A DNA stretch of 37,131 nucleotides from Gordonia otitidis NBRC 100426. GTDB taxonomy: Bacteria > Actinomycetota > Actinomycetes > Mycobacteriales > Mycobacteriaceae. The first letter of the stretch is position 1. The number at the start of each line of letters is the position of its first letter. The stretch covers positions 1 to 37,131 of the forward strand of contig NZ_BAFB01000184.1 of assembly GCF_000248075.1 (NCBI RefSeq). The letters run 5' to 3'. The notes below the pieces were generated by a model. It worked only from the letters and a program-made list of their open reading frames with translations, was not told the DNA's origin and made no database searches. Of this stretch, positions 15,931 through 26,809 are shown one piece after another. Made by a program: the position numbers and the translations under genes.

Positions 15931-18900
15931 GTGCCGCCTCCATGATCGCTGAATCGACGTCGCGTCCTTCTGCCTCGGCCATGCGGGCAGCGTCGAGGAC
16001 GCGCTTGTAATCGGTGGGCATGACCTTGGTGAATGCCAGGCATCTCCGCGGCCAGTCCGCGAGCATCGACGCACCGATGGCCGAGCCCGTGAGTTGGGTG
16101 TGCTTGGTGATGTGGTCGTGCAGCCAGCGCAGATCGTCGGGATCGGGCCGGAGCAACTCCACCATGGCTCCGTTGACCTTGGTCTCGTCGAGGTCGTAGA
16201 CATAGGCGATGCCACCGGACATGCCGGCGGCCATGTTGCGGCCGGTGGGTCCGAGGATCACGACGCGGCCGCCCGTCATGTACTCGCACGCATGGTCGCC
16301 GACACCTTCGACGACGGCGGTCGCACCGGAGTTCCTGACCGAGAACCGCTCGCCGACCTTGCCTCGCAGATAGACCTCGCCCGACGTCGCACCGTAGAGA
16401 ATCGTGTTGCCCGCGATCACCTGGTCCTCGGCGATGAACCAGGCATCGGGATGCGGGGTGACCACGATCTTGCCGCCACACAGCCCCTTACCGACGTAGT
16501 CGTTGGTATCGCCGGTGAGCTTGATGGTGATACCTGGCGGCAGGAACGCTCCGAGTGACTGCCCTGCCGACCCCGCCAGTTCGACCGTGATGGTGTCCTC
16601 CGCCAGTCCCTCTGCGCCGTAGCGTCGGGTCACCTCGGAGCCGAGCAGGGTGCCGACGGTGCGGTTGACGTTGCGCACCGGCAGTTCCAGCGTCACCGGA
16701 TGCGCGTCCTCGAGCGCGCCCTCGGCGAGTTGGATCAGCGTCTGGTCCAAGGCCTTGTCGAGCCCGTGGTCCTGCCCGCGGACCCGCCGCGTCGGACCCT
16801 TGTCCTCGATGCGCCGGAAGATCGGGCTCAGGTCGAGTCCCTTGCTCTTCCAGTGGGCGACCGCGGTGTCGGTGTGCAACCGCTGCGACTGCCCTATCGC
16901 ATCGTCGAGTGTGCGATATCCCAACTGTGCCAGATACTTTCGGACGTCTTCGGCGACGAACCGGAAGAAGTTGACGATGTGTTCTGCCTGCCCGGTGAAC
17001 CGTGACCGCAGCACCGGATTCTGCGTCGCCACACCCACCGGGCAGGTGTCGAGGTGGCAGACCCGCATCATGATGCACCCGGACACGATCAGCGGTGCCG
17101 TGGAGAAACCGTATTCCTCCGCGCCGAGCAGGGCCGCCATGATGACATCGCGACCCGTACGGAGTGCACCGTCGCACTGGACGGTGATCCGGTCGCGCAG
17201 GCCGTTGAGCATGAGGGTCTGCTGGGCGTCGGCGAGTCCGATCTCCCACGGCGTGCCCGCGTGCTTGAGCGACGTGAGCGGGGAGGCTCCGGTTCCGCCG
17301 TCGTATCCGGAGATGAGGACGACGTCGGCGTGCGCCTTGGAGACACCGGTGGCGACGGTCCCGACGCCGACGGCGCTGACGAGCTTGACGTGGACACGCG
17401 CGTCGGAGTTGGCGTTCTTCAGGTCGTGGATCAACTGGGCGAGATCCTCGATCGAATAGATGTCGTGGTGCGGAGGCGGCGAGATCAGCGCGACACCGGG
17501 CGTCGAGTGCCTGGTCTTGGCGATCCACGGGTACACCTTGTACGCGGGAAGCTGTCCGCCCTCACCGGGCTTGGCACCCTGGGCCATCTTGATCTGGATG
17601 TCGGTGGCGTTGATCAGGTAATCGCTCGTGACGCCGAACCGGCCAGACGCGACCTGCTTGACGGCGCTGCGTCGCTCCGGATCGTAGAGGCGGTCGGTGT
17701 CCTCGCCTCCCTCACCGGAGTTGGAGCGCCCGCCGATGCGGTTCATCGCGATCGCGATCGTCTCGTGGGCTTCTGCGGAGATCGAGCCGTAGCTCATGGC
17801 ACCGGTGTTGAAGCGGGTCATGATCGACTCCACCGACTCGACCTCGTCAAGCGGCACGGGATCGCGACCGGAGAAGTCGAGTTCGAACAGTCCGCGCAGC
17901 GTACCGCCCTTACGCGACTGCTCGTCGACCTTCTCCGAGTACGCGGCGAAGACCTCGTCGCGGCCCGTCTTGGTGGCGTGTTGCAACAGGAACACCGTCT
18001 CCGGGGTGAACATGTGCAGTTCGCCCTCACGGCGATACTGGTACTCGCCGCCCACCTCGAGACGTCGATACACCTGCTCGGTCGGATTGTGCGGGAAGGC
18101 GCGATGATGCCGGAGGCGCACCTCCTCGGCGAGTTCGTCGAGGCCGACGCCCTCGATCCGCGACACCGTCCGCGTGAAGTACTCCTTCACCACGGCCGAC
18201 GACAGCCCGACCGCTTCGAAGGCCTGCGACGCGGTATACGAACTGATCGTCGAGATGCCCATCTTGCTCATCACCTTGAGCACGCCCTTGCCGAGCGCCT
18301 CGATGTAGTTGCGCTTGGCCTTCGACGGTGTGACACCCGTCAGCTCACCCTCGGCGATCAGATCCTCGATCGACTCGAGTGCGAGATACGGATTGACCGC
18401 CGCCGCACCGAAACCGATGAGCAGCGCTATGTGGTGCACTTCGCGTGCATCGCCGGACTCGACGATCAACGCGATCTTCGTGCGTTCCTTTGTGCGGACG
18501 AGATGGTGATGCACCGCGGACGCCGCCAACAGCGACGGGATGGGAGCGTGCTCGCGGTCGGAGTGTCGATCGGACACGACAAGTGTGCTGTGTCCCTCGG
18601 CGATCGCCTGGCTGGCGCGGCGTCGAAGATCTTCGAGTGCCTCTGCCAGGCCCTCACCCCCACGCGCGACCTCATAGAGACCATGCAGAACCTTCGCCGA
18701 CAGTCCGGGATTGTCGCCGTCGTCGTTGATGTGGACGAGCTTGGCGAGGTCGTCGTTGTCGATGACGGGCCAGTGCAGCAGGATCTGCCTGCACGACGCC
18801 GCCGTCGGGGCGAGGAGATTCTGCTCGGGGCCCATCACACGCGCCATCGAGGTGACGATCTCCTCGCGGATGGCGTCGAGCGGCGGGTTGGTCACCTGCG

Positions 18901-20494
18901 CGAACAGTTCGACGAAGTAGTCGTAGAGCAACCGAGACCGCTGCGACATGACGGCGACCGGAGTGTCGGTACCCATCGAGCCGAGTGGCTCATAGCCGGA
19001 GGCAGCCATCGGGGTCAGCAGTACACGCAGGTCCTCTTCGGTGTAGCCGAAGGACACCTGCCTGCGGACGACTGTGTCGTGGTTCGGCTTGTACACCGGT
19101 CGCGGCGGAAGCGTAGCGATGTCGAGGAGTCCCGCGTGCAGCCACTCGTCGTAGGGCTCCGACCGCATGAGGTCGCCCTTGATCTCCTCGTCCGGGATGA
19201 TCCGGCCCTGCGCGGTGTCGACGAGGAACATCCGTCCCGGCTCGAGTCTGCCCTTGGAGACCACGTCGTCGACCGGGACGTCGAGCACACCGGCCTCCGA
19301 GGCGAGGATCACTCGACCGTCGCGCGTCTGCCACCAGCGTCCCGGGCGTAGTCCGTTGCGGTCGAGAACAGCGCCGACGACGGTTCCGTCGGTGAACGTC
19401 ACACAGGCCGGGCCGTCCCATGCCTCCATCAGCGAGCCGTTGAACTGTAAGAACGCGCGGCGTTTGGGATCCATAGACGGCACGTTCTCCCATGCCTCGG
19501 GAACCATCAGCATCACCGCGTGCGGCACACTGCGCCCACCGAGATGCAGGAGTTCGAGCACCTCGTCGAGGGAGGCCGAGTCGGAGGCCTCGGGAGTACA
19601 GATCGGGAAGGCCCGCTTGAGGTCCCCGGGGATCAGATCGGTCTCGAGGAGCGCCTCACGCGCACGCATACGATTGCGGTTTCCGCGCACGGTGTTGATC
19701 TCGCCGTTGTGCGCGACGAACCGGAACGGATGCGCGAGCGGCCAGGACGGGAAAGTATTCGTCGAGAAGCGCGAGTGGACGATCGCGATCGCGCTCAGGC
19801 ATCTGTCGTCACGCAGATCCGGATAGTAGAGCGGCAACTGCATCGTCGTGAGCATGCCCTTGTAGACCATGGTCCGACTCGACAGCGAGGCGAAATACAA
19901 CCCCGTACCGCTCTCGTCGACCTCGGGAGTGATGCGTTCGGCCTGCTTGCGGAACGGATAGATGTAGCGGTCGAGGTCGATGCCGCCGAGCCGAGCCGCG
20001 CCGTCGGACGGATCGACGGTGACGAACAGTTGAGCCATGAAGGGCATGCATCCCACCGCGGTCTCGCCGATGTCGGCACCCTCGACGTCGACCGGCAGAT
20101 CCCGCCACCCGAGGATCGTGATGCCCTCGGCGTCCGCGAGGGTCGCGATCCGATCCATCGCCTCGCGTCGAGCCGCCTGATCCATCGGCATGAAGCACGT
20201 GCCGGCCGCGTAGGTGTTCGCCCCGGAGTCCGACGGTGCGGGTAGCGCGAAATCGACTGTTTCACGCAGTAGCTCGTCCGGCAGCTGGATCAGGATTCCG
20301 GCGCCGTCGCCGCTGTTCTGTTCGGCGCCCGCCGCGCCGCGGTGTTCGAGATTTTCGAGCGCCAACAGACCGTCGGCGACGATCGCATGCGACCGGCGGC
20401 CGTAGATATCGGAGACCATCGCGACGCCGCACGAGTCCACTTCGGTCTCGGGGTCATACAGGCCTTGCTTGGCCGGAAGTGCAGAAAACAACAT
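15923..20494 (-). CDS. gltB: Glutamate synthase (NADPH) large subunit
   Basis: Makes two glutamates from glutamine and 2-oxoglutarate. About 1523 residues from ATG 20494. The N-terminal glutamine amidotransferase begins at VDSCGVAMV; its Cys22 becomes the catalytic N-terminus after propeptide removal. Central FMN/2-oxoglutarate barrel: [26 protein letters not shown] and [17 protein letters not shown]. The 3Fe-4S site is [15 protein letters not shown]. The C-terminal GXGXG beta-helix has [26 protein letters not shown] and [22 protein letters not shown]. The start is fixed by GGAGG six bases upstream; GTG 20497 is less likely. Placement between lgt and pyk differs from M. tuberculosis, where gltBD lies elsewhere. 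Confidence 0.97.
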   Translation of the reverse strand: MLFSALPAKQGLYDPETEVDSCGVAMVSDIYGRRSHAIVADGLLALENLEHRGAAGAEQNSGDGAGILIQLPDELLRETVDFALPAPSDSGANTYAAGTCFMPMDQAARREAMDRIATLADAEGITILGWRDLPVDVEGADIGETAVGCMPFMAQLFVTVDPSDGAARLGGIDLDRYIYPFRKQAERITPEVDESGTGLYFASLSSRTMVYKGMLTTMQLPLYYPDLRDDRCLSAIAIVHSRFSTNTFPSWPLAHPFRFVAHNGEINTVRGNRNRMRAREALLETDLIPGDLKRAFPICTPEASDSASLDEVLELLHLGGRSVPHAVMLMVPEAWENVPSMDPKRRAFLQFNGSLMEAWDGPACVTFTDGTVVGAVLDRNGLRPGRWWQTRDGRVILASEAGVLDVPVDDVVSKGRLEPGRMFLVDTAQGRIIPDEEIKGDLMRSEPYDEWLHAGLLDIATLPPRPVYKPNHDTVVRRQVSFGYTEEDLRVLLTPMAASGYEPLGSMGTDTPVAVMSQRSRLLYDYFVELFAQVTNPPLDAIREEIVTSMARVMGPEQNLLAPTAASCRQILLHWPVIDNDDLAKLVHINDDGDNPGLSAKVLHGLYEVARGGEGLAEALEDLRRRASQAIAEGHSTLVVSDRHSDREHAPIPSLLAASAVHHHLVRTKERTKIALIVESGDAREVHHIALLIGFGAAAVNPYLALESIEDLIAEGELTGVTPSKAKRNYIEALGKGVLKVMSKMGISTISSYTASQAFEAVGLSSAVVKEYFTRTVSRIEGVGLDELAEEVRLRHHRAFPHNPTEQVYRRLEVGGEYQYRREGELHMFTPETVFLLQHATKTGRDEVFAAYSEKVDEQSRKGGTLRGLFELDFSGRDPVPLDEVESVESIMTRFNTGAMSYGSISAEAHETIAIAMNRIGGRSNSGEGGEDTDRLYDPERRSAVKQVASGRFGVTSDYLINATDIQIKMAQGAKPGEGGQLPAYKVYPWIAKTRHSTPGVALISPPPHHDIYSIEDLAQLIHDLKNANSDARVHVKLVSAVGVGTVATGVSKAHADVVLISGYDGGTGASPLTSLKHAGTPWEIGLADAQQTLMLNGLRDRITVQCDGALRTGRDVIMAALLGAEEYGFSTAPLIVSGCIMMRVCHLDTCPVGVATQNPVLRSRFTGQAEHIVNFFRFVAEDVRKYLAQLGYRTLDDAIGQSQRLHTDTAVAHWKSKGLDLSPIFRRIEDKGPTRRVRGQDHGLDKALDQTLIQLAEGALEDAHPVTLELPVRNVNRTVGTLLGSEVTRRYGAEGLAEDTITVELAGSAGQSLGAFLPPGITIKLTGDTNDYVGKGLCGGKIVVTPHPDAWFIAEDQVIAGNTILYGATSGEVYLRGKVGERFSVRNSGATAVVEGVGDHACEYMTGGRVVILGPTGRNMAAGMSGGIAYVYDLDETKVNGAMVELLRPDPDDLRWLHDHITKHTQLTGSAIGASMLADWPRRCLAFTKVMPTDYKRVLDAARMAEAEGRDVDSAIMEAARG

Positions 20495-20509
20495 CACGAG
20501 CCTCCACTC

Positions 20510-20523
20510 GATTCGCGCGAATC
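20510..20523 (-). promoter_or_regulatory. 14-base perfect palindrome before gltB
   Basis: GATTCGCGCGAATC is self-complementary and lies 15 bases before ATG 20494, just before the Shine-Dalgarno. As DNA it could be an operator; as RNA it folds into a 5-base stem with a GCGC loop next to the ribosome site. It does not fit the GlnR or AmtR box patterns I know. Function inferred only. Confidence 0.4.
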
Positions 20524-20667
20524 AAATGCTGAAGTCCTCAGGGACAACACTGGCCCGTGGAGCAGCTGTCAGGAGACGACGCCGCGCAGCGACGCGTGCT
20601 CCGCGTGAAGTCTCACTCTATCCGACCTGCTCGCGCAACGTGGTTTTCGACGCCGCGCGGACGGTCA

Positions 20668-22770
20668 CTACCCCTTCGGTTTCCAGGGCTTCGCGTCGGC
20701 GGACTCGCCGGTGCCCGGGATGATCTTCTCGTCCATCTCGATGTAGTCGTCGTCGGCCGCCACGGGGTCCGGGCCACCGGCGTTGTCCATCTGCCCGTCG
20801 GCGAGAACGCCCTCGTCCTCGTCGACGCCGTCCGCGTCTGTCGGACCGTCGTCGACCGCCGAGTCCTCCGCCTCTTCGGCGATGCTCTCTTCGATGTCCT
20901 CGGCGTCGACCTCTGCCGTATCCCCTGGTGTGGTGTCGGACTCGGAGTCGGATTCCTCGAGGATCTCCGACTCTGTGGTGACACCGTCGGGCCGCGCCGG
21001 ATCGTCCTCGGGATTCCACGGCTTCGCGTCAGCCGATTCGCCGGTCCCCGGAATGATCTTGGACACGATCTCCTCGTTCTCGTCGAGAACCGGGTCGGGT
21101 CCGCCCGCGTTGATCTCCTGACCGTCGGCGAGTTCGGCCTCGTCCTCGTCGACGCCGGACGGGCTGGTGTCGCCCTCGTCGTCGGCCGCGTCCTCGAGGT
21201 CCTCCGACACTCCCTCAGCGATCTCCTCCGGGTCGATTCCCTCTGCGGCGCTGCTCATCGAAACCCCTTCGTCGGTGTGATCGCCCGCCGTTTCGGTGGA
21301 CTCCCCTCCATCTTCCACGGGTTCGTCCTCGACGTGGGTGGCATCGCCGGGTTCGGCCGCGTCGTCGGAGCCGGTCGCAGTGTCGTCGGTGCCGGTTGCA
21401 GCGTCGTCGGTGCCGGCTGCAGTGTCGTCGGTGCCGGCTGCAGTGTCGTCGGTGCCGGCTTCGTCGTCGGTGCCGGCTTCGTCGTCGGTGCCGGCTTCGT
21501 CGTCGACGGTCTCTTCGCTGGCAGCCGCCACTTCGTCGACGTTCTCTTCGTCGGCAGGCTCCTCGGCAACCGCCACTTTGTCGACGTTCTCTTCGTCGGC
21601 AGGCTCCTCGGCGACCGATTCTTCGTCGGCGAAGTCCTCGGCGTCGCCGTCCTCCCGGTCGCCCTTCTTGTGTGCCACGGCCACACCGGCAAGAGCGGCA
21701 GCGGCGCCCACCGCGGGAACGGTGGCGCCCGGGGTGCCGTCCGAGTCGTCGCTCTCGTCCGGTCTGAGGTCGGAGGACGAGTCCTCGGGTTCGTCGTCGA
21801 AGAAGTGCTCACCGTCGTCTGCGGCGTCGTCATCGTCGTCGTAGAAGTAGGTGCCCGTGTGGCCGAGCGCCTCGAGTTCGGCTGCACGTTCCGGCCAGTA
21901 GATCTCGAGGCCCTGTTCCCGCCCCTTCGGCGCGAGGATGAAGTAGATCGCGCCGCACACGATGCCCAGTGCCGCGGTGAACACGTTGATTCGTACACCG
22001 GCGATGTGGGTGAAGGCGGGGTCGGAGCGCATCAGCTCGACAGCGAAACGCCCGATGCAGTACCCGACGACGTAGAGGGCGAACAGACGCCCGTGTCCGA
22101 TGCGGAAGTACCGATCGACGAGAACGAGGACGACGACGATGAGCAGATTCCACAGCAGTTCGTACAGGAACGTGGGATGCACGATCGCGACGACATGACC
22201 GTTGGAGACACCGGTGATCAACCCGGGGTCGGCCTGTCCCGATGAGTCGACTCTCTCGTAGATCTTCAGGCCCCAGGGGACGTCGGTGGGCCGGCCGTAG
22301 AGCTCCTGGTTGAAGTAGTTGCCGAGCCGCCCGATGGCCTGCGCGAGCAGGATCGGTGGCGCGATGGCGTCAGCGAACGGTGGCAGCCTGATGCCCATTC
22401 GCCTGGTGCCGATCCATGCGCCGAGACCGCCGAACAACACAGCGCCCCAGATCCCGAGGCCGCCGTCCCAGATCTTGAGTGCGTCGATCGGGGTCTTGCC
22501 GCCGTCGCCGAAGTAGATCTGCCAGTCGGTGAGTACGTGATAGACACGCCCGCCGACCAGGCCGAAGGGCACCGCCCAAATAGCGACGTCGAGGACTTCG
22601 CCCGAGACCCCGCCTCGAGCGATCCAGCGGCGATTGCCCCACCAGACGGCCACGATGATGCCGACGATGATGCACAACGCGTAGGCGCGGAGTGGGAACG
22701 AACCGATGTACCAGACACCCTGCGGTGGGCTGGGAATGTAGGCGAGCATCGTCGTCGTCGGCGCTGTCAC
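20668..22770 (-). CDS. lgt: Prolipoprotein diacylglyceryl transferase with long acidic C-terminal tail
   Basis: Adds diacylglycerol to the lipobox Cys of prolipoproteins, in the cytoplasmic membrane. Residues 1-295 are the enzyme: several membrane segments, YIPSPPQGVWYIGSFPLRAY at the start, IWDGGLGIWGAVLFGG, the signature LAQAIGRLGNYFNQELYGRP and PTFLYELLWN. After ILAPKGREQG about 400 residues follow that are almost all Asp, Glu, Ala, Thr and Gly, with internal repeats, so the protein is 700 residues against about 280 in E. coli. M. tuberculosis Lgt also has an acidic tail (468 residues in all), so a tail is a family trait but this one is long. The GTG start has TAGGGT 6 bases upstream. Confidence 0.95.
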   Translation of the reverse strand: MTAPTTTMLAYIPSPPQGVWYIGSFPLRAYALCIIVGIIVAVWWGNRRWIARGGVSGEVLDVAIWAVPFGLVGGRVYHVLTDWQIYFGDGGKTPIDALKIWDGGLGIWGAVLFGGLGAWIGTRRMGIRLPPFADAIAPPILLAQAIGRLGNYFNQELYGRPTDVPWGLKIYERVDSSGQADPGLITGVSNGHVVAIVHPTFLYELLWNLLIVVVLVLVDRYFRIGHGRLFALYVVGYCIGRFAVELMRSDPAFTHIAGVRINVFTAALGIVCGAIYFILAPKGREQGLEIYWPERAAELEALGHTGTYFYDDDDDAADDGEHFFDDEPEDSSSDLRPDESDDSDGTPGATVPAVGAAAALAGVAVAHKKGDREDGDAEDFADEESVAEEPADEENVDKVAVAEEPADEENVDEVAAASEETVDDEAGTDDEAGTDDEAGTDDTAAGTDDTAAGTDDAATGTDDTATGSDDAAEPGDATHVEDEPVEDGGESTETAGDHTDEGVSMSSAAEGIDPEEIAEGVSEDLEDAADDEGDTSPSGVDEDEAELADGQEINAGGPDPVLDENEEIVSKIIPGTGESADAKPWNPEDDPARPDGVTTESEILEESDSESDTTPGDTAEVDAEDIEESIAEEAEDSAVDDGPTDADGVDEDEGVLADGQMDNAGGPDPVAADDDYIEMDEKIIPGTGESADAKPWKPKG
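21361..21505 (-). repeat. Tandem 21- and 18-base repeats in the lgt tail
   Basis: Units of 21 bases start at 21361, 21382, 21403 and 21424, then three 18-base units at 21452, 21470 and 21488. On the coding strand they encode (DDEAGT)3 followed by DDTAAGT-like heptads. All periods are multiples of three, so copy-number change keeps the frame. Confidence 0.9.
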
Positions 22771-22776
22771 GCTGCC

Positions 22777-22782
22777 ACCCTA
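22777..22782 (-). promoter_or_regulatory. -10 element, leaderless start of lgt
   Basis: TAGGGT on the minus strand ends 6 bases before GTG 22770. It gives lgt a promoter separate from trpA. AGGGTGG inside it could alternatively serve as Shine-Dalgarno on a readthrough mRNA from the trp genes. Confidence 0.45.
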
Positions 22783-22804
22783 ACGGACGAGGCGCCCGAG
22801 GCGG

Positions 22805-23641
22805 TCAGAGGTCTGCCCGTGGCTCGCTGACTCCGGCAGCCAGCTCTGTGACGAGATCCGCCAGGTGGTCGCTGCCCGCTTTGGCGGCGGTGACCAGCGC
22901 CGAACCGACGATCACACCGTCGGCGTAGCTCGCGATCTGCGACGCCTGTTCGCGGTTACGCACTCCGAGGCCGACTCCGAGGGGGATGTCGGAGTAGGCG
23001 CGCACACGCGCGCACAGCTCCGGAGCCGCATCAGAGACCGCGTCACGCGCACCGGTGACGCCCATCGTGGACGCGACGTAGACGAAGCCGCGCGACGCAT
23101 CGACCGTCAGCGCGATACGCTCAGTCGTCGACGACGGCGCCACGAGGTAGATCCGGTCGAGTTCGTATTCGTCGGACGCCTCATGCCAGGCGGCGCCCTC
23201 CTCGGGGATCAGGTTGGGCGTGATCATGCCCGCACCGCCCGCTGCGGAGAGGTCGCGGGCGAACGTGTCGACCCCGTACTGCAGGACGGGATTCCAGTAG
23301 CTCATGACCACGGCGTTGCCGCCTGCCGACGTGATGGCGTCGACGGCACGGAACACGTCACGAACGCGTACGCCGTTCGTGAGTGCGAGGTCTGCGGCCT
23401 CCTGGATGGTCGGGCCGTCCATGACGGGATCCGAGTACGGCACGCCGACTTCGATGATGTCGCAGCCGGCGCGGACCATCGTCTCGAACGACTCGATGGA
23501 CTTTTCGACGGTCGGGAAACCGACCGGTAGGTACCCGATCAGTGCGGCACGCCCCTCCGCACGGCACTTCGCGAACACCGGACCGAGCTTCGACGGGCCC
23601 GCGTGCAGCGGCGCGGTAGCACTGGATGCATCCGTGGTCAT
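22805..23641 (-). CDS. trpA: Tryptophan synthase alpha subunit
   Basis: A 278-residue TIM barrel that cleaves indole-3-glycerol phosphate to indole. The catalytic Glu64 and Asp71 lie in [18 protein letters not shown], matching E. coli Glu49 and Asp60. Other landmarks: [41 protein letters not shown] and [10 protein letters not shown] (phosphate binding). Length is normal. ATG 23641 overlaps the trpB stop by 4 bases (ATGA), so the two subunits are coupled. The 34-base gap to lgt carries the lgt promoter. Confidence 0.97.
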   Translation of the reverse strand: MTTDASSATAPLHAGPSKLGPVFAKCRAEGRAALIGYLPVGFPTVEKSIESFETMVRAGCDIIEVGVPYSDPVMDGPTIQEAADLALTNGVRVRDVFRAVDAITSAGGNAVVMSYWNPVLQYGVDTFARDLSAAGGAGMITPNLIPEEGAAWHEASDEYELDRIYLVAPSSTTERIALTVDASRGFVYVASTMGVTGARDAVSDAAPELCARVRAYSDIPLGVGLGVRNREQASQIASYADGVIVGSALVTAAKAGSDHLADLVTELAAGVSEPRADL

Positions 23642-24966
23642 TGCGTCTCCTCGCCGTTGATGCCGGTACTGACGCCGACCTCGTTCTCCGAGGGAGGCGG
23701 GTCGAAGAGATGGAACCAGCGTGCCGCGGTGTCGACGTCCTTGTCACCCCGTCCGGACAGGCTGACGAGAACGATCGCGCCTTCACCCAACTCCTTGCCA
23801 AGGGTGAGAGCGCCGGAGACGGCGTGCGCCGACTCGATGGCGGGGATGATGCCCTCACGACGACTGAGCAGCGCGAGCGCGTCCATGGCCTCGGTGTCGG
23901 TGACCGGCCGGTATTCCGCGCGACCGGTGTCCTTGAGCAGCGCATGCTCCGGACCGACGCCGGGATAGTCCAATCCGGCAGAGATGGAATGCGATTCGAT
24001 TGTCTGGCCGTCCTCGTCCTGCAACAGATACGAGTACGCGCCCTGGAACGCGCCGGGTGTCCCTCCGGTGAAGGTCGCGGCGTGACGTCCGGTCTCCACG
24101 CCGTCTCCCGCTGCCTCGAATCCGACGAGACGTACCTGCGTGTCGTCGAGAAACGGATGGAAGATGCCGATGGCGTTCGACCCGCCGCCGACGCATGCGG
24201 CGACGGCGTCGGGCAGACGACCGGCCGCGGTGAGCATCTGCGCGCGCGCCTCGAGTCCGACGATGCGCTGCAGATCCCGCACCATCATCGGGAACGGGTG
24301 TGGACCCGCAGCGGTGCCGAAGCAGTAATAGGTGTTGTGCGCGTTGGTGACCCAGTCACGCAGCGCCTCGTTGATCGCGTCTTTCAGTGTCGCAGAGCCG
24401 TTGTCGACGGCAACCACCTCTGCACCGAGCAGGCGCATCCGGGCGACGTTGAGTGCCTGCCGGTCGGTGTCGACGCGCCCCATGTAGATGATGCACTCCA
24501 TGCCGAAGAGCGCACATCCTGTCGCGGTCGCGACACCGTGCTGGCCCGCCCCGGTTTCGGCGATGATGCGGGTCTTGCCCATCCGCTTCGCGAGCAACAA
24601 TTGCCCGAGCACGTTGTTGATCTTGTGCGAACCGGTGTGATTGAGGTCCTCACGCTTGAGGAAGATCCTTGCGCCACCGGCGTATTCGCTCAGACGTGTC
24701 GCCTCGTACAGCGGTGAGGGTCGGCCGACGTAGTCACGCTGCAGCCGGTCGAGCTCCGACAGGAAATCGTCGTCGGTGCGCATCTTCTCGTAGGCGGCGG
24801 TGACATCGTCGATGACCGACATCAACGCCTCGGGCACGTGTCGGCCGCCGTAGACGCCGAAGTGTCCGCCTGCGTCCGGCTCCGAGGAGGTACGCGTGCT
24901 GACGCCGACACTCGCGGTCGGAAGCTCAGTGCGCAGGTGGTCGTCAGATCGGGATTCGGTGGTCAC
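23638..24966 (-). CDS. trpB: Tryptophan synthase beta subunit
   Basis: A 442-residue PLP enzyme that joins indole and serine. The PLP lysine is K115 in [14 protein letters not shown]; the phosphate loop is [11 protein letters not shown]; the catalytic Glu lies in [10 protein letters not shown]. The first ~33 residues (to [16 protein letters not shown]) are a variable extension. The GTG start at 24966 gives the longest form; a later start cannot be excluded because the Shine-Dalgarno is weak. A 63-base gap separates it from trpC; no clear promoter was found there. Confidence 0.96.
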   Translation of the reverse strand: MTTESRSDDHLRTELPTASVGVSTRTSSEPDAGGHFGVYGGRHVPEALMSVIDDVTAAYEKMRTDDDFLSELDRLQRDYVGRPSPLYEATRLSEYAGGARIFLKREDLNHTGSHKINNVLGQLLLAKRMGKTRIIAETGAGQHGVATATGCALFGMECIIYMGRVDTDRQALNVARMRLLGAEVVAVDNGSATLKDAINEALRDWVTNAHNTYYCFGTAAGPHPFPMMVRDLQRIVGLEARAQMLTAAGRLPDAVAACVGGGSNAIGIFHPFLDDTQVRLVGFEAAGDGVETGRHAATFTGGTPGAFQGAYSYLLQDEDGQTIESHSISAGLDYPGVGPEHALLKDTGRAEYRPVTDTEAMDALALLSRREGIIPAIESAHAVSGALTLGKELGEGAIVLVSLSGRGDKDVDTAARWFHLFDPPPSENEVGVSTGINGEETQ

Positions 24967-25029
24967 GGAGCTCTCACAGACATCTCGTCGTCCGTGACAC
25001 GCAAGTCGACGCTAGATCGAAAGCGGTTG

Positions 25030-25848
25030 TCAGCGAACGGGTTTCGGACAGGACGGGTGGGTACCGGCGGTCACCAGTTCTGAGACCGCGGTGCGGGGGT
25101 CGCCACTGGTCACGAGTCCCTCGCCAACCAGGACGGCGTCGGCGCCGGCCCCGGCGAACGCCAGCAGATCCGCTGTACCGCGCACGCCGGACTCGGCGAC
25201 GCGGATGGTCTCGGTCGGCAGACCCGGAGCGATCCGGGCGAATGTGTCGCGGTCGACCTCGAGGGTCTTGAGGTTGCGGTTGTTGACACCGATCACCGAG
25301 GCGCCTGCTTCCAGTGCACGGTCGGCCTCTTCTTCGGTGTGCACCTCGACGAGTGCGGTCATACCCAGACTCTCGGTGCGATCGAGCAACGCGGCGAGCA
25401 CATTCTGCTCGAGGGCCGCGACGATCAACAGGATGACGTCGGCGCCGTGTGCTCGTGCCTCGTGGATCTGGTACGGGCCGACGATGAAGTCCTTGCGCAG
25501 CACAGGGATGTCGACGCGCGCGCGGACGGCATCGAGATCGGCGAGCGAACCACGGAACCGGCGTTCCTCGGTCAGCACACTGATGATGCGTGCACCACCC
25601 GCCTCGTAGGCGGCAGCGAGGTCTGCGGGATCAGCGATGTCGGCGAGTTCGCCCTTGGACGGACTCGCGCGCTTGACCTCTGCGATGACCCCGATTCCGG
25701 TCTTGCGCAGCGCAGCCAGCGCATCGCGAGGAGCAGGCGCTGCGGCGGACGCCTTCTTGACGGCCGCGTAGTCGACGACCGCTTCACGTGCGGCGACGTC
25801 GGCTTTCACTCCCTCGAGAATCGAGTCGAGGACGGTGGGCGTGCTCAC
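25030..25848 (-). CDS. trpC: Indole-3-glycerol-phosphate synthase
   Basis: A 272-residue TIM barrel that closes the indole ring of carboxyphenylaminodeoxyribulose phosphate. The active-site block [14 protein letters not shown] carries Glu57 and Lys59; [20 protein letters not shown] holds the second catalytic Lys; [13 protein letters not shown] and VAESGVRG are family blocks. It is a single-function TrpC with no fused TrpF. GTG 25848 is chosen because AAAGGGAG lies about 10 bases upstream and homologues begin near STPTVLDSI; the open frame runs further up without family features. Confidence 0.95.
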   Translation of the reverse strand: MSTPTVLDSILEGVKADVAAREAVVDYAAVKKASAAAPAPRDALAALRKTGIGVIAEVKRASPSKGELADIADPADLAAAYEAGGARIISVLTEERRFRGSLADLDAVRARVDIPVLRKDFIVGPYQIHEARAHGADVILLIVAALEQNVLAALLDRTESLGMTALVEVHTEEEADRALEAGASVIGVNNRNLKTLEVDRDTFARIAPGLPTETIRVAESGVRGTADLLAFAGAGADAVLVGEGLVTSGDPRTAVSELVTAGTHPSCPKPVR

Positions 25849-25942
25849 GACAGCTGGCTCCCTTTCTGTTCGTGTTATCAGGGTAGACGGCTGCTGTGGC
25901 AGCGGCGGGAGCGGGTGCGACGCGAGTGTCTCGACGGTCTGG

Positions 25943-26809
25943 TCATCGTTGATCCGTCGGGTCGATTCCGGTGTCGAGAGCGTCCCAGAGCATGCGCTCG
26001 TTGGGGGTGTCGGGCTGCTCGGCCGTGCCGTCCGAGGCTGATCGACCATCCGCGTCGGCGGGCTGCCCCGACGCGGCGGTCGAGGTCGACGGGTGCTCGC
26101 CGTCGGCCGTGTGCGCCGCCGTGCGTCGTTTGTGCTCTGCGAAGATCTGACGTTCGAGTTCTTCACGTCGCGCTGCGGGGGTCTTGTACTTCGACGACAT
26201 CCCTGCACCCGAAGCGACGCGCATCAGCAGAACTCCCGCTGCGACGGCACACAGCGAACCAAGCAGGACGACGGCAGCGACCCAGCTGTTCGTGGTCACC
26301 AACTGCACGACGTACCTGTCGTTGAGTCCGGCGGCGGTGGCCGCATAGGTGTCGTTGGTGCCGCCCATGACGAGGGAGATCGCCGGGAACGCGGCGAGGA
26401 CGCCGGCTGCCGCGACGAGGAGTGCCACGATGCGCAGCCCCCACCCGCGTAATGACATCGCCGCCAGGATCGCCGCGAGCAGCACCAAGGCGAGCGGAGT
26501 GAGCCATGGACTCCAGTCGCTGCCCTTGACGTCGAATGTGCGTGCAGGCGAGAGTCCGTCGGCGCCGAGCACGTGCGCCCACGTCAACCGCGACGCACCC
26601 CAGAAGGCCAGCGCTGCCAGCGCGAGCAACACGGCTCCGAGGACCTTGGTGCGACGCTGCACCCGAGCCCGTTGCTTCTCGATGTCGGCAGGACTCTGAT
26701 CGAGCGCAGTCTGCTCGGCCGGAAGCTGATCGGCTGCAGTCTGATCGGCCGAAGTCTGATCGGCCGAAGCCTGCTCAGCGCTGTTCGAGTCGGGTTCTTG
26801 GGTCGTCAT
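25943..26809 (-). CDS. Tryptophan-associated membrane protein (TIGR02234 family)
   Basis: A 288-residue membrane protein found between trpE and trpC in many actinobacteria, as here. Residues 1-42 are a low-complexity head of repeated [S/A]ADQT-like pentads; then come four hydrophobic segments (about 57-72, 100-118, 125-148, 175-195), and a charged tail rich in Ser, Ala and Asp that includes [15 protein letters not shown]. The function is unknown; a role in tryptophan or aromatic transport is a guess from context. ATG 26809 overlaps the trpE stop by 4 bases. Confidence 0.85.
   Translation of the reverse strand: MTTQEPDSNSAEQASADQTSADQTAADQLPAEQTALDQSPADIEKQRARVQRRTKVLGAVLLALAALAFWGASRLTWAHVLGADGLSPARTFDVKGSDWSPWLTPLALVLLAAILAAMSLRGWGLRIVALLVAAAGVLAAFPAISLVMGGTNDTYAATAAGLNDRYVVQLVTTNSWVAAVVLLGSLCAVAAGVLLMRVASGAGMSSKYKTPAARREELERQIFAEHKRRTAAHTADGEHPSTSTAASGQPADADGRSASDGTAEQPDTPNERMLWDALDTGIDPTDQR

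Noticed and set aside
17054..19351. A 765-codon open frame on the plus strand opposite gltB
   Set aside because: It mirrors the codon structure of gltB in a high-GC genome; the product is Arg/Asp/Leu/Val-rich without any domain, while the minus strand encodes complete glutamate synthase.
20557..22245. A 562-codon plus-strand frame rich in Val/Gly opposite lgt
   Set aside because: It is the antisense of the Asp/Glu/Ala repeats of the Lgt tail; no ribosome site or domain.
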